From Hahella ganghwensis DSM 17046 (GTDB taxonomy: Bacteria > Pseudomonadota > Gammaproteobacteria > Pseudomonadales > Oleiphilaceae), in NCBI RefSeq assembly GCF_000376785.1, contig NZ_AQXX01000102.1, positions 1 to 57,951 on the forward strand: a DNA stretch of 57,951 nucleotides, given 5' to 3'. The notes beneath the pieces were generated by a model, which did not search any database, had not been told where the DNA came from, and saw only the letters and a program-made list of their open reading frames with translations. Position 1 is the first letter of the stretch, and each line of letters starts with the position of its first letter. A program made the position numbers and the translations under genes. Positions 32,271-40,095 of the stretch are shown piece by piece.

Positions 32271-34379
32271 ATGGCTAATCAATACCCAATTGAAAGCTTG
32301 CTTAGACCAGTCGTGGAATTCTATTCCGTGGCTTGCTTGTCGCTATTGGCAATCCTTGCGCTGTTGGGGCAATGGCTATTCTTTTTCACACCTGATGTTT
32401 CAATACTTGCCTTTTGCATACTAACTGGCCGGGCATACATAAGATTTGCCCAGGGATGGCGGATCTATCGTTATCAGAAAGGCCTACTAAAGTTGAAAAT
32501 TCCGGTCATGTCCTCCGCTGACCTTCCAGTTAGCAAGCGCACTCTATACATGGGAATTGGTTTTCCATGGGATCAACGACATACACAACGACTATTTGAT
32601 CTGAGCTTGAAATCTGGATCCAAATACTTGAGGCAGTCCTGGTCATATCGAATAGCCAGGCGGATTGAGCGTTATTTCGATGCTACACGGTTCGAGTTCC
32701 TATCTAGAGCCCTTGCTTCTCAAATCTTTTGGAATCCTTTGAAACCTCTCCCGGCAAGTGAAGGGCAGCCTGCAATACATGCTGTTGGCCTTCTTGAGGG
32801 TGAGTACAAAATTGAAATTGATTTAGGCGTAAGGCCTGGGCACACGAGAGTTTTGGGAACTACTCGGGTTGGAAAAACCAGACTGGCTGAATTACTAATT
32901 GCTCAGGACATCCGAAGGGGCGAAGTGGTCATCGTCATTGATCCTAAGGGCGATCCAGACTTATTTAAGAGGATGTATGTTGAAGCAAGAGCGGCTGGCC
33001 GGCTGGACAAGCTCTATTTCTTCCATCTCGGATATCCCAACATATCGGCACGATATAATCCGGTTTCGGATTATTTACGAGTTACTGAAGTTGCTGCAAG
33101 AGTTGCTGGGCAAATGCCTGGAGAAGGGCCCTCACAAGCGTTCCGTGAGTTTGTTTGGAGGTACGTTAATGTCATCTCCAAGTGCCTAAATGCTCTTGGC
33201 AAAAAAATCGATTACGAACAAATTAAATATTACGGAGAAGACATTGATCCCCTGGTTGTTGAGTACGTTGAGTTCTTGATGACAAGAGGGCTACAGAAAG
33301 GCGAGGTACCGAAAGATTGGAAAGTCCAGCTTGATGAGTATGAAAAGAGTTACCGAAGTCATGACTCTGGATTTAAGCGCACTCGTAATAATGAGGACCG
33401 TACAGACAGAGCGTTGGCTGCTGCCAGATTATATAAAGAGCTTGGTCTAAAAGATAACGTAGCACACTCTTTGATCAAGACCTTTGAGTACGATAAAAAG
33501 CATTTTGATAACCTGGTCGCTTCACTTCTCCCTCTTATGGAAAAGCTTTGCACAGGTAAATGTTCAGAGCTAATTAGCCCCGATTATCTGGATCTCGATG
33601 ACCCACGTCCCATCTTTAACTGGCAAGAGATAATTGCAACCGGCGGAATCGTCTATGTCGGCCTTGACGCCCTTTCAGACCCAGAAGTTGCATCCGCAGT
33701 TGGCAATTCCATGTTTGCAGACCTTACAGCCAGGTCTGGTCGCCTATATAAGCAGGGAGCTTATGCAGGCCTGCCTGATGCTGGGGTCACGCAGTCAAAA
33801 ATAAACGTTCATGCTGATGAGTTTAATGAGTTAATCGGCGATGAGTTTATTCCCTTGCTTAACAAGGCTGGCGGGAGCGGAATCCAGGTCACCGCGTACA
33901 CGCAAACCTGGAGTGATGTCGAGGCAAGAGTAAATAGCGAGGCAAAGGCTGGTCAAATTGGCGGTAACTTCAATACCAGTGTCTATTTTCGTGTAATTGA
34001 ACCAAAAACAGCAAAACTCCTAACCGAGTCGTTAAAGCAAGTACCAATAGACCTCTTAACAACTGTCTCGGCCGCCTCGGATTCATCCGATCCCTCTTCC
34101 AGTGTGGACTTTACTTCTCGTACTGAAGATCGGGCATCATCTCAATTGTTCGATTTGATTCACGTAAATGATATTTACTCGTTACCGAAAGGTCACTGTT
34201 TCATTCAGTCTGAAGGAGGAAAGTTATGGAAATCGCGATTACCTCTGCCCGATAAGAGTGATTTTGTAAACATCCCGCAGAACATCGTTGATCTTACTGA
34301 AGACATGGCGGCCAAGTATCACTCTTGTTCAAGGGATTGGTACAAATTTACTCCATCTTGGGAGCAAAGCCATGTCTAA
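32271..34379 (+). CDS. traD: Type IV coupling protein TraD (TIGR03743, SXT type)
   Basis: 702 residues. Two N-terminal spans (about 18-38 and 40-56), Walker A GTTRVGKT (196-203) and Walker B-like VIVIDPKGDPD (220-230), then GGIVYVGLDALSDPEVASAVGNSMFADL and the HADEFNELIGDEFIPLLNKAGGSG block. This hexameric ATPase receives the relaxase-DNA complex and feeds it to the channel. It overlaps the next start by eight bases. Confidence 0.92.
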   Translation: MANQYPIESLLRPVVEFYSVACLSLLAILALLGQWLFFFTPDVSILAFCILTGRAYIRFAQGWRIYRYQKGLLKLKIPVMSSADLPVSKRTLYMGIGFPWDQRHTQRLFDLSLKSGSKYLRQSWSYRIARRIERYFDATRFEFLSRALASQIFWNPLKPLPASEGQPAIHAVGLLEGEYKIEIDLGVRPGHTRVLGTTRVGKTRLAELLIAQDIRRGEVVIVIDPKGDPDLFKRMYVEARAAGRLDKLYFFHLGYPNISARYNPVSDYLRVTEVAARVAGQMPGEGPSQAFREFVWRYVNVISKCLNALGKKIDYEQIKYYGEDIDPLVVEYVEFLMTRGLQKGEVPKDWKVQLDEYEKSYRSHDSGFKRTRNNEDRTDRALAAARLYKELGLKDNVAHSLIKTFEYDKKHFDNLVASLLPLMEKLCTGKCSELISPDYLDLDDPRPIFNWQEIIATGGIVYVGLDALSDPEVASAVGNSMFADLTARSGRLYKQGAYAGLPDAGVTQSKINVHADEFNELIGDEFIPLLNKAGGSGIQVTAYTQTWSDVEARVNSEAKAGQIGGNFNTSVYFRVIEPKTAKLLTESLKQVPIDLLTTVSAASDSSDPSSSVDFTSRTEDRASSQLFDLIHVNDIYSLPKGHCFIQSEGGKLWKSRLPLPDKSDFVNIPQNIVDLTEDMAAKYHSCSRDWYKFTPSWEQSHV

Positions 34380-35103
34380 ACCGGTTCAACAAGTGAAAGT
34401 TCCTGAAAAAAGTAAAGCTTCAGCGATTCAAACTTTACTTGGGCTGCCATCGATTTTGTTCAGTGTACTATTTATCTCGTTATTAACTTCAATAGTAATT
34501 GAGCTTGTCGGAATGACTTTTATTTGGAGCGACCAAGGCGTTAATCACAGCAAGGAGATGCTGGAACTTGAAATGAGCTACTTGGCGGATAACGGCCAAG
34601 AAACGCTTTATGGTCTCTCGCCATTACATGTTGGAGATAAGGTTAGCCAACAGGTGAATGAATTATATGAAGGTATAGGACTTATCCAATTATTGGAAAA
34701 ATTAGAATCCCCATTGAATGGTCAAAGCTCACTTATGGACAATTTTAAAGTGCTCTATTGGTCGATAAGGGATTATGTCATCGCCAGCCTGACCATTACA
34801 AAACTGTTCTTCATCAAATTGGTTGTTGTTTTATTCAGCCTCCCCGTTTTTCTTCTTTCTGGCGTAGGGGCTTTGGTTGACGGCTTAGTTCAGCGCGATC
34901 TCCGTAAGTTTGGCGGTGGGAACGAGTCGGCATTTATCTATCACAAAATCAAACCAGTAATATTTCCATGTGTATCACTCGCTATCGCAGTCTATCTGGG
35001 GCTTCCAGTCAGTTTACACCCGAATTTTGTATTCGTACCCGCTGCAAGCTTTAGTGCGTTGGCTATTTATCTAACTGCAACGACATTCAAGAAGCATCTA
35101 TGA
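34372..35103 (+). CDS. TIGR03747 (DUF4400) membrane protein
   Basis: 243 residues from ATG 34372 (MSKPVQQVK), four membrane spans (about 22-47, 140-165, 185-200, 210-235). SIVIELVGMTFIW and LFSLPVFLLSGVGALVDGLVQRDLRKFGGG match TIGR03747. The earlier ATG at 34288 lies deep inside traD and is not the start. It accompanies TraD in MPF-G systems; function unknown. It overlaps the next gene by four bases. Confidence 0.85.
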   Translation: MSKPVQQVKVPEKSKASAIQTLLGLPSILFSVLFISLLTSIVIELVGMTFIWSDQGVNHSKEMLELEMSYLADNGQETLYGLSPLHVGDKVSQQVNELYEGIGLIQLLEKLESPLNGQSSLMDNFKVLYWSIRDYVIASLTITKLFFIKLVVVLFSLPVFLLSGVGALVDGLVQRDLRKFGGGNESAFIYHKIKPVIFPCVSLAIAVYLGLPVSLHPNFVFVPAASFSALAIYLTATTFKKHL

Positions 35104-35426
35104 AACTGATAAAAGTATTTTTCATTTGCGTTTTTCTGGTTACTTCTGGCTTGGCACATACAGAACAAATGTATGGCGAAGAGCGTGATAAATCGATCCA
35201 CCTGGAAAAATTAGCTCTCATTACAAATCAAGTGCATTACCTAAAACTCCAAGTGCAGAAGCTCCGGAGCGAGGGGTTTAAGCTATTGAATTACAGGCAG
35301 CTGGAGGCTGATTTGTCTGCAATACAAACCGGGCTGGATAACCAGTTGAGAAATTCCAACCTTGGCGTCCGCGAGCAAATCAGCATCAACGGTGATTATT
35401 CGAATAAGGAGGCTTGGGGTGAATGA
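35100..35426 (+). CDS. RAQPRD-position small exported protein
   Basis: 108 residues with signal peptide (1-20) and a helical mature part (LEKLALITNQVHYLKLQVQKLRSEG ... YRQLEADLSAIQTGLDNQL). In other MPF-G clusters the gene here encodes the RAQPRD-family protein; the RAQPRD motif itself is not evident, so the call is mainly positional. It overlaps the next gene by eight bases. Confidence 0.6.
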   Translation: MKLIKVFFICVFLVTSGLAHTEQMYGEERDKSIHLEKLALITNQVHYLKLQVQKLRSEGFKLLNYRQLEADLSAIQTGLDNQLRNSNLGVREQISINGDYSNKEAWGE

Positions 35427-35649
35427 AGAATTTGAAGCAGGAGCTGGATTCAGCTTGGAAGCATCTCAGGTTGGTTTAGGCACTTTCTTAGCAGCTTTTC
35501 TTGTTGTTTGGGCTGCTTGGAATGTCTGGGTTTCATTTAAAAATATGAGGGAGGAAAAGAAGGAAGACATCAATATTGTTGCACTATGTTCAAACATCAT
35601 TTTTTCAATTTGTTTAGCAGTAATTGGAATTGTATTCATTTTATTTTAA
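35419..35649 (+). CDS. TIGR03758 (DUF3262) small membrane protein
   Basis: 76 residues from GTG 35419, chosen because AAGGAGG lies eight bases upstream and because the protein then begins VNEEFEAGAGFSLEASQVG as in this family. Two spans (about 18-35 and 55-73). A pilus or channel subunit-like component beside the TIGR03745 pilin candidate. Confidence 0.8.
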   Translation: MNEEFEAGAGFSLEASQVGLGTFLAAFLVVWAAWNVWVSFKNMREEKKEDINIVALCSNIIFSICLAVIGIVFILF

Positions 35650-35673
35650 GAGTAATTTTTTGGAGGAAGGACA

Positions 35674-36126
35674 GTGAACAACCTCAAAAATCAACTTCTG
35701 AGCTTAAAGCTCTTCACGGCAACTTTTTCAACAGCTACGGCAGTCCAAAAAGCTGGCAGTCATTTGCTTCTACGCTCCTGGGTGGCCATGGCAGCACTTT
35801 TCTCAGTTGTATCGCCTGTATCGTTGGCCGACCTGCCAGATGCTTCCGATATCGTTCCTGATGGAATTGATTCCGATGATCCAATCGGGTTTGGAACGAA
35901 ATTATTCTTCATTGGCCTGCAGGTACTGTGTGTAGTGATAGGGGCTGTCGCAACATTTGGTACCGGTGCTCACGTCTATGGTGCATTTTCAGAAGCACGG
36001 TCGCAAAAAGACGGATGGAGTGAATTCGCAAAAGTCGCCGCGATTGGTGTATTTGTGGTGGTCATTGCAGATGCTTTGTGCATTCTTGGCTACACCTATC
36101 TGAGTGAGTTTTCACCCCTGAGTTAA
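35674..36126 (+). CDS. TIGR03745 (DUF2976) pilin-like protein
   Basis: 150 residues from GTG with SD GGAGG. A long leader peptide ends near SPVSLADLPDASD; two spans follow (about 78-98 and 122-143), with FGTGAHVYGAFSEARSQKDGWSEFAKVAAIG between. This is the likely structural pilin (TraA/VirB2 role) of the MPF-G pilus. Confidence 0.82.
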   Translation: MNNLKNQLLSLKLFTATFSTATAVQKAGSHLLLRSWVAMAALFSVVSPVSLADLPDASDIVPDGIDSDDPIGFGTKLFFIGLQVLCVVIGAVATFGTGAHVYGAFSEARSQKDGWSEFAKVAAIGVFVVVIADALCILGYTYLSEFSPLS

Positions 36127-36141
36127 TAAGGATCTGGTGGG

Positions 36142-36534
36142 ATGGAGAGCATTACTGAGAATGATGAACCATTGGCAAATTTGCTTGACTACGAACAAGA
36201 AATCTTTCTTGGCGCGACAGGTGGTGAAATTATGACAGTGGTAGTCGTTTCTGGATGTTTTTGGTTTGTATTTCTGGGAATTTTGTTTTCAACGATTGCA
36301 TATTTGGTCGGGGCCGGAATTATTGTCATGGCGACACTTCCAATGAGCATCGTGATGCTCTTCATTACCACTGTTATCGCTCTGAAAAGATTGCAGCTTG
36401 CTAAATTGAATCGGCCCGAGGGCTACTTTCAAATCGTGATGTATCTACGTTTTCAGAAGTATTTAAAGTTTCTGGGTAAGGCAAATCAATTTGAGGATCA
36501 CGTTGGTACATGGGGTATAGAACGAAATGGGTGA
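36142..36534 (+). CDS. TIGR03750 (DUF3487) membrane protein
   Basis: 130 residues, two spans (about 28-52 and 54-75), LDYEQEIFLGATGGEIM near the start and RPEGYFQIVMYLRF after, as in TIGR03750, the probable VirB3/TraL counterpart. It overlaps the next gene by eight bases. Confidence 0.82.
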   Translation: MESITENDEPLANLLDYEQEIFLGATGGEIMTVVVVSGCFWFVFLGILFSTIAYLVGAGIIVMATLPMSIVMLFITTVIALKRLQLAKLNRPEGYFQIVMYLRFQKYLKFLGKANQFEDHVGTWGIERNG

Positions 36535-37150
36535 CTATAAATCCAAAACCGATAATTTAGCCCGGGATATTCGATACAGAGACAGAATTATAGTCGGGCT
36601 ATTCATTCTATTAACAATTTGTCTTTGGGGGTGGAAAGATGCGCCAAAAGACATAGATCTCCACTATCCACCTGACCTGAGAAGTGGGGCAATTTCCAAG
36701 ATAGGTGAGATTCCTCCTGAGAATATATATTCGTTCTCCCACTACATTTTCCAGCATCTACAAAACTGGGAGACAAATGGAGCTCAGGATTACATGGACA
36801 ATCGGAAGAAGTTCCGTGCTTTCCTTACGCCGCAATATCAGCAGTTTATTACAGATGATGCAGAAAGCCGAAAAGCAGATTTGCTGTATAGGAGAAGAGA
36901 GTTGCACCCAATACCAGGGAGCTCTTTTGAAAGCAAATCGGTCAAGGTGTTAGGGCCAAATAGTTGGGTGGTCTTTCTGGATTTTCAGGTCAAGGAATAC
37001 ATAAAAGGCTCACCAGTAAAAGACGTCTATATCAGATATCCAATGAAGGTCGTTCGGTATGAGGTAGCTCGTGAGGCAAACCCATGGCAGTTAGCTCTAG
37101 CAGGGTACGTGACTCCTCCTATTCAGCTCTCAAAAAAAGGTGGTGGTTAA
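36527..37150 (+). CDS. TIGR03746 (DUF2895) VirB8/TraE-like protein
   Basis: 207 residues, one N-terminal span (about 24-40) and a periplasmic domain (YSFSHYIFQHLQNWETNGAQDYMDNRKKFRAFLTPQY), typical of TIGR03746. It bridges the inner membrane to the core complex. Its last base overlaps the next ATG. Confidence 0.85.
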   Translation: MGDYKSKTDNLARDIRYRDRIIVGLFILLTICLWGWKDAPKDIDLHYPPDLRSGAISKIGEIPPENIYSFSHYIFQHLQNWETNGAQDYMDNRKKFRAFLTPQYQQFITDDAESRKADLLYRRRELHPIPGSSFESKSVKVLGPNSWVVFLDFQVKEYIKGSPVKDVYIRYPMKVVRYEVAREANPWQLALAGYVTPPIQLSKKGGG

Positions 37151-37959
37151 TGAACGCTAAGATGCTTGTTACGACATTTCTACTGGCTGCCTTGTTTTTT
37201 TCTCGAAGTGCATTGGCTTTTCAAGAAAGTGAGGTCGAAAAAATCGTTTGGAAAAATACTGCCATTCAGATCGTCATTCCTGTTGGGCACGAGCGGGTAA
37301 TAAAATTCCCTGAAATGGTTGAAGTCAATTTGACAAAGCGACTAGTGAATCGCTCTTCCATCGAGGTACTGGGGGATGGTGTTGTTTTCTGGCGGGCTAA
37401 TTCGCCTTTTGAAGCAGAACGAGTGGCAGTAACAACAGCTTCTGGGTACACCTATCTATTGGACATTATGGCGATAGAGAAAGGGGGGCCTACTCATCCT
37501 GTGACTATAATTGATACTCGATATCCCAACCCAATTGCAGATGGAAACCAGGCAATTATTGGAGCGCCAGAGCAAGGTTACCATTATGTGGATATTATGA
37601 GGCTTGCCGCTCAAGATACCCTGAAGCAGGTGCCGCGGCGCTTAGTTGGAAATCTTCCCGGAGTCACCTCTGTACCTGTGTCCGGCGAATCAATTCAACT
37701 GTATCTATCTGGCGAGCTGCTAGCCTTCCCGCTTAAACAGTATAAAGCTCCTCCACCTCATAGTTTCTATGTGACATCAGTTAAGCTGGTAAACAAAATG
37801 AGCTATGAAGTCGAGTTTGATCCAACATTGATCATTGGTGATTTTATTGGATCTAGCCCGTTATTTCCTGGTGTAGCCCCGGCAGGAACGCCCTCTGATA
37901 CCATGGTGGTTTTACTAGTCTCAAATCGCTCCTTCCAGGAGGCAGTCAATGGCCAATAA
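37150..37959 (+). CDS. TIGR03749 (DUF3438) TraK/VirB9-like protein
   Basis: 269 residues from ATG 37150 (MNAKMLVTT), with signal peptide to about residue 22. ERVIKFPEMVEVNLTKRLVNRSSIEVLGDGVVFWRA is the TIGR03749 signature. A periplasmic core-complex protein. The track of codons upstream (from 37084) lies in the previous gene and is not used. It overlaps the next gene by 11 bases. Confidence 0.85.
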   Translation: MNAKMLVTTFLLAALFFSRSALAFQESEVEKIVWKNTAIQIVIPVGHERVIKFPEMVEVNLTKRLVNRSSIEVLGDGVVFWRANSPFEAERVAVTTASGYTYLLDIMAIEKGGPTHPVTIIDTRYPNPIADGNQAIIGAPEQGYHYVDIMRLAAQDTLKQVPRRLVGNLPGVTSVPVSGESIQLYLSGELLAFPLKQYKAPPPHSFYVTSVKLVNKMSYEVEFDPTLIIGDFIGSSPLFPGVAPAGTPSDTMVVLLVSNRSFQEAVNGQ

Positions 37960-39442
37960 ATTTGTACCAGTTGTCGTTTTGGCACTTTTCCTTTTATGTG
38001 CCTATATGATTGCTGGCTATGCAAGTAAGGGCGAAAGGAAGGATGACCCCGACTCTGCGCCCCCCGTTTCGACTGTGTTAGATACCCAACCCAGTAAACC
38101 TGAAGACCTGACCTATGATGTTAAGGAAATAGCAGAAGCTGAACAAAGTAACTATTTAGAAACAATTCAAACAGTCGCTGCAAGGCAAGAAACCTTAGAA
38201 GATCGTATGAAGACCATCGACGAATCGATGAGTCAAACACTAATGAATGATCTCACTGGGAAAGTTCAGAAGGAAACTAATCAGGGCATTGATCTAATGC
38301 AGAAGCAGTTTGAAGCATTTAAGAATCAAGTCATGACTCAGATTGACGGCAAGATTAAAAATGCCCCTGCTAAGCAGATTGTTCTTGATGAAAAGGGCAA
38401 TGTATTGGCAACAGATATGCCTAATGGATTGGGTTTCGATGATTTGCCGAAACCCTCATCAGGTATTTCTGAAAAGGGAACTTCCAGTTCAGGCAATGAA
38501 TTTGAATCTGAGGCTATTCGCAGGCTGATTCAAAATAAAAAGGAAGGCGAAAGGGTTACTCTAAAGCCAAGTCATGGTGGATTATTTGACTATGAGGGAG
38601 TTCCTTTAGAGCAGCAGGAACAGAAAGGTAAAGGCAGTGGACTTAGAAAAGTCAATTTCGATGAGCCTGAATCACCAAATGGTCACGAAAAAACGAAGCA
38701 CAAAGCAGAAGAGAATAAACCTTATTACACCATTCCGGCGAATGGCACCCTGTTTTCTAACACTACTATGACTTCCTTAATAGGAATAGTCCCCAAAAAA
38801 GGCAAGGTAAAAGATCCGTTTCGGTTCAAGGTGATTACAGGTGGAAATAATATTGCTACAAACGGTTATTTCCTTCCGAACGTGCGAGATATAGTTTGGT
38901 CTGGAGTAGTAATAGGGAATAGGGAGTTGAGTTGTGCAAAAGGCATTGTTGACAAAGTGACCTTTACTTTTGCTGACGGAACTATTCGAACTGTAACTGC
39001 GAAAGATAAAGAGGTAGGTCTTGGCTATATATCAGACAAATGGGGCCAACCTTGTTTGCCAGGTATCCTAATTGATAATGCTCATGAGTATATCGGCAAC
39101 AGAGTCTTGGTTGGCGGTTCAAGTGCTTTATCAAAGGCTGCGGCAGAGACGAATAAAACAACGATAAACAATGTCGAAAAAGGCCTGATTACGACTATTG
39201 TCGATGGAGATTCAACCAAGTTTCTTGCCGGCGAAACTTTGTCAGCTTCCCTGGGTGAGTTGGCCAAATGGCTGGAAGAACGCCAAGTTGATGCGATTGA
39301 TCTGGTTTATCTTCAAACAGGCCAGGATGTGACGATCCATGTTGAACAGCAAATAGAAATTGATTATGAAACCAATGGCCGGAGACTGATTCATTATGAC
39401 TCAATTGCCAAGACATCTATTCCTGGTCAGTACATTGATTAG
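37949..39442 (+). CDS. TIGR03752 TraB/VirB10-like protein
   Basis: 497 residues. One span near 5-22, a coiled coil (about 50-130), an acidic/basic linker, then a C-terminal beta-barrel domain (YYTIPANGTLFSNTTMTSLIG ... FRFKVITGGNNIATNGYFLP). This spans the envelope and forms the core channel. It overlaps the lipoprotein gene by 47 bases. Confidence 0.88.
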   Translation: MANKFVPVVVLALFLLCAYMIAGYASKGERKDDPDSAPPVSTVLDTQPSKPEDLTYDVKEIAEAEQSNYLETIQTVAARQETLEDRMKTIDESMSQTLMNDLTGKVQKETNQGIDLMQKQFEAFKNQVMTQIDGKIKNAPAKQIVLDEKGNVLATDMPNGLGFDDLPKPSSGISEKGTSSSGNEFESEAIRRLIQNKKEGERVTLKPSHGGLFDYEGVPLEQQEQKGKGSGLRKVNFDEPESPNGHEKTKHKAEENKPYYTIPANGTLFSNTTMTSLIGIVPKKGKVKDPFRFKVITGGNNIATNGYFLPNVRDIVWSGVVIGNRELSCAKGIVDKVTFTFADGTIRTVTAKDKEVGLGYISDKWGQPCLPGILIDNAHEYIGNRVLVGGSSALSKAAAETNKTTINNVEKGLITTIVDGDSTKFLAGETLSASLGELAKWLEERQVDAIDLVYLQTGQDVTIHVEQQIEIDYETNGRRLIHYDSIAKTSIPGQYID

Positions 39443-39920
39443 TGCAGCAGGGTGCTCCACTTCAATGGAACTACCAGCTACCGGACCTACTACACTAGAG
39501 GTCTACCAGCAACATATTGGCCAACGGCCAAGTGGTGTTAAGGATCAACTACCCAACAAAAGGGATGGGGAAAATAAGACGGACGAAGAAGCCGAATCAA
39601 ATCCTGGCAAAGTTGAAAAAATAGTTGCAGATCGAGAGCGCACAAACTTACCGTTGCAACGAACTGCTTTACAGAAAGCTACTGATTACCGTTTATATAC
39701 CAGTGCCACGGACGCAGGAGTTTTGCGGACAAAGTATGCAAAGTTACCAAATCCAGAGTTCGTTTTTTATGTGTACCCTCATCTTACGAGAGTAGGGGGA
39801 TTGCCCATTCCAATGTATGCCACTCAATGGCCACTTTTTGAGAAAACCCACTATGCCCTTCCCGGGGAATTGGTCCCCGATAGGTCTGTGGAAAAAAAAG
39901 AAAGCTTTGTTACCAACTGA
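39396..39920 (+). CDS. TIGR03751 TraV/VirB7-like lipoprotein
   Basis: 174 residues. Lipobox ISAAGC (Cys about 20) and the conserved segment LPNPEFVFYVYPHLTRVGGLPIPMYATQWPLFEK place it in TIGR03751. The outer-membrane lipoprotein of the core complex. Its start lies 47 bases inside the TraB gene in another frame, with GGAG ahead. It ends the first tra unit before a terminator. Confidence 0.88.
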   Translation: MTQLPRHLFLVSTLISAAGCSTSMELPATGPTTLEVYQQHIGQRPSGVKDQLPNKRDGENKTDEEAESNPGKVEKIVADRERTNLPLQRTALQKATDYRLYTSATDAGVLRTKYAKLPNPEFVFYVYPHLTRVGGLPIPMYATQWPLFEKTHYALPGELVPDRSVEKKESFVTN

Positions 39921-39930
39921 TTGGATGGAA

Positions 39931-39966
39931 TATAAATCCGGCGAGTTATAACTCGCCGGTTTATGT
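39931..39966 (+). terminator. Terminator between the two tra units
   Basis: A perfect 22-base palindrome (39938-39959; arms CCGGCGAGTTA and TAACTCGCCGG) flanked by ATAAAT/TTTAT, 11 bases after the lipoprotein stop. It closes the first tra unit. Confidence 0.85.
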
Positions 39967-40000
39967 TTGTTCTAGCATAATTGGTATTAATCACCTGTCA

Positions 40001-40037
40001 TTTTTAATGCTTTACATCTAAATTCTTTACTTTCGCC
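40001..40037 (+). promoter_or_regulatory. tra box, copy 2
   Basis: Same architecture as 28059-28095: TTTTTAATGCTTTA, five different bases, AAATTCTTTACTTTC, one different base, CC. It lies between the terminator and the VirB4 gene, 59 bases before its ATG. Confidence 0.75.
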
Positions 40038-40095
40038 TAAGTTCTCCCCCCTCAATGTAGAGTTTCGATAATGAAATCCAAACGGATGAATATCG

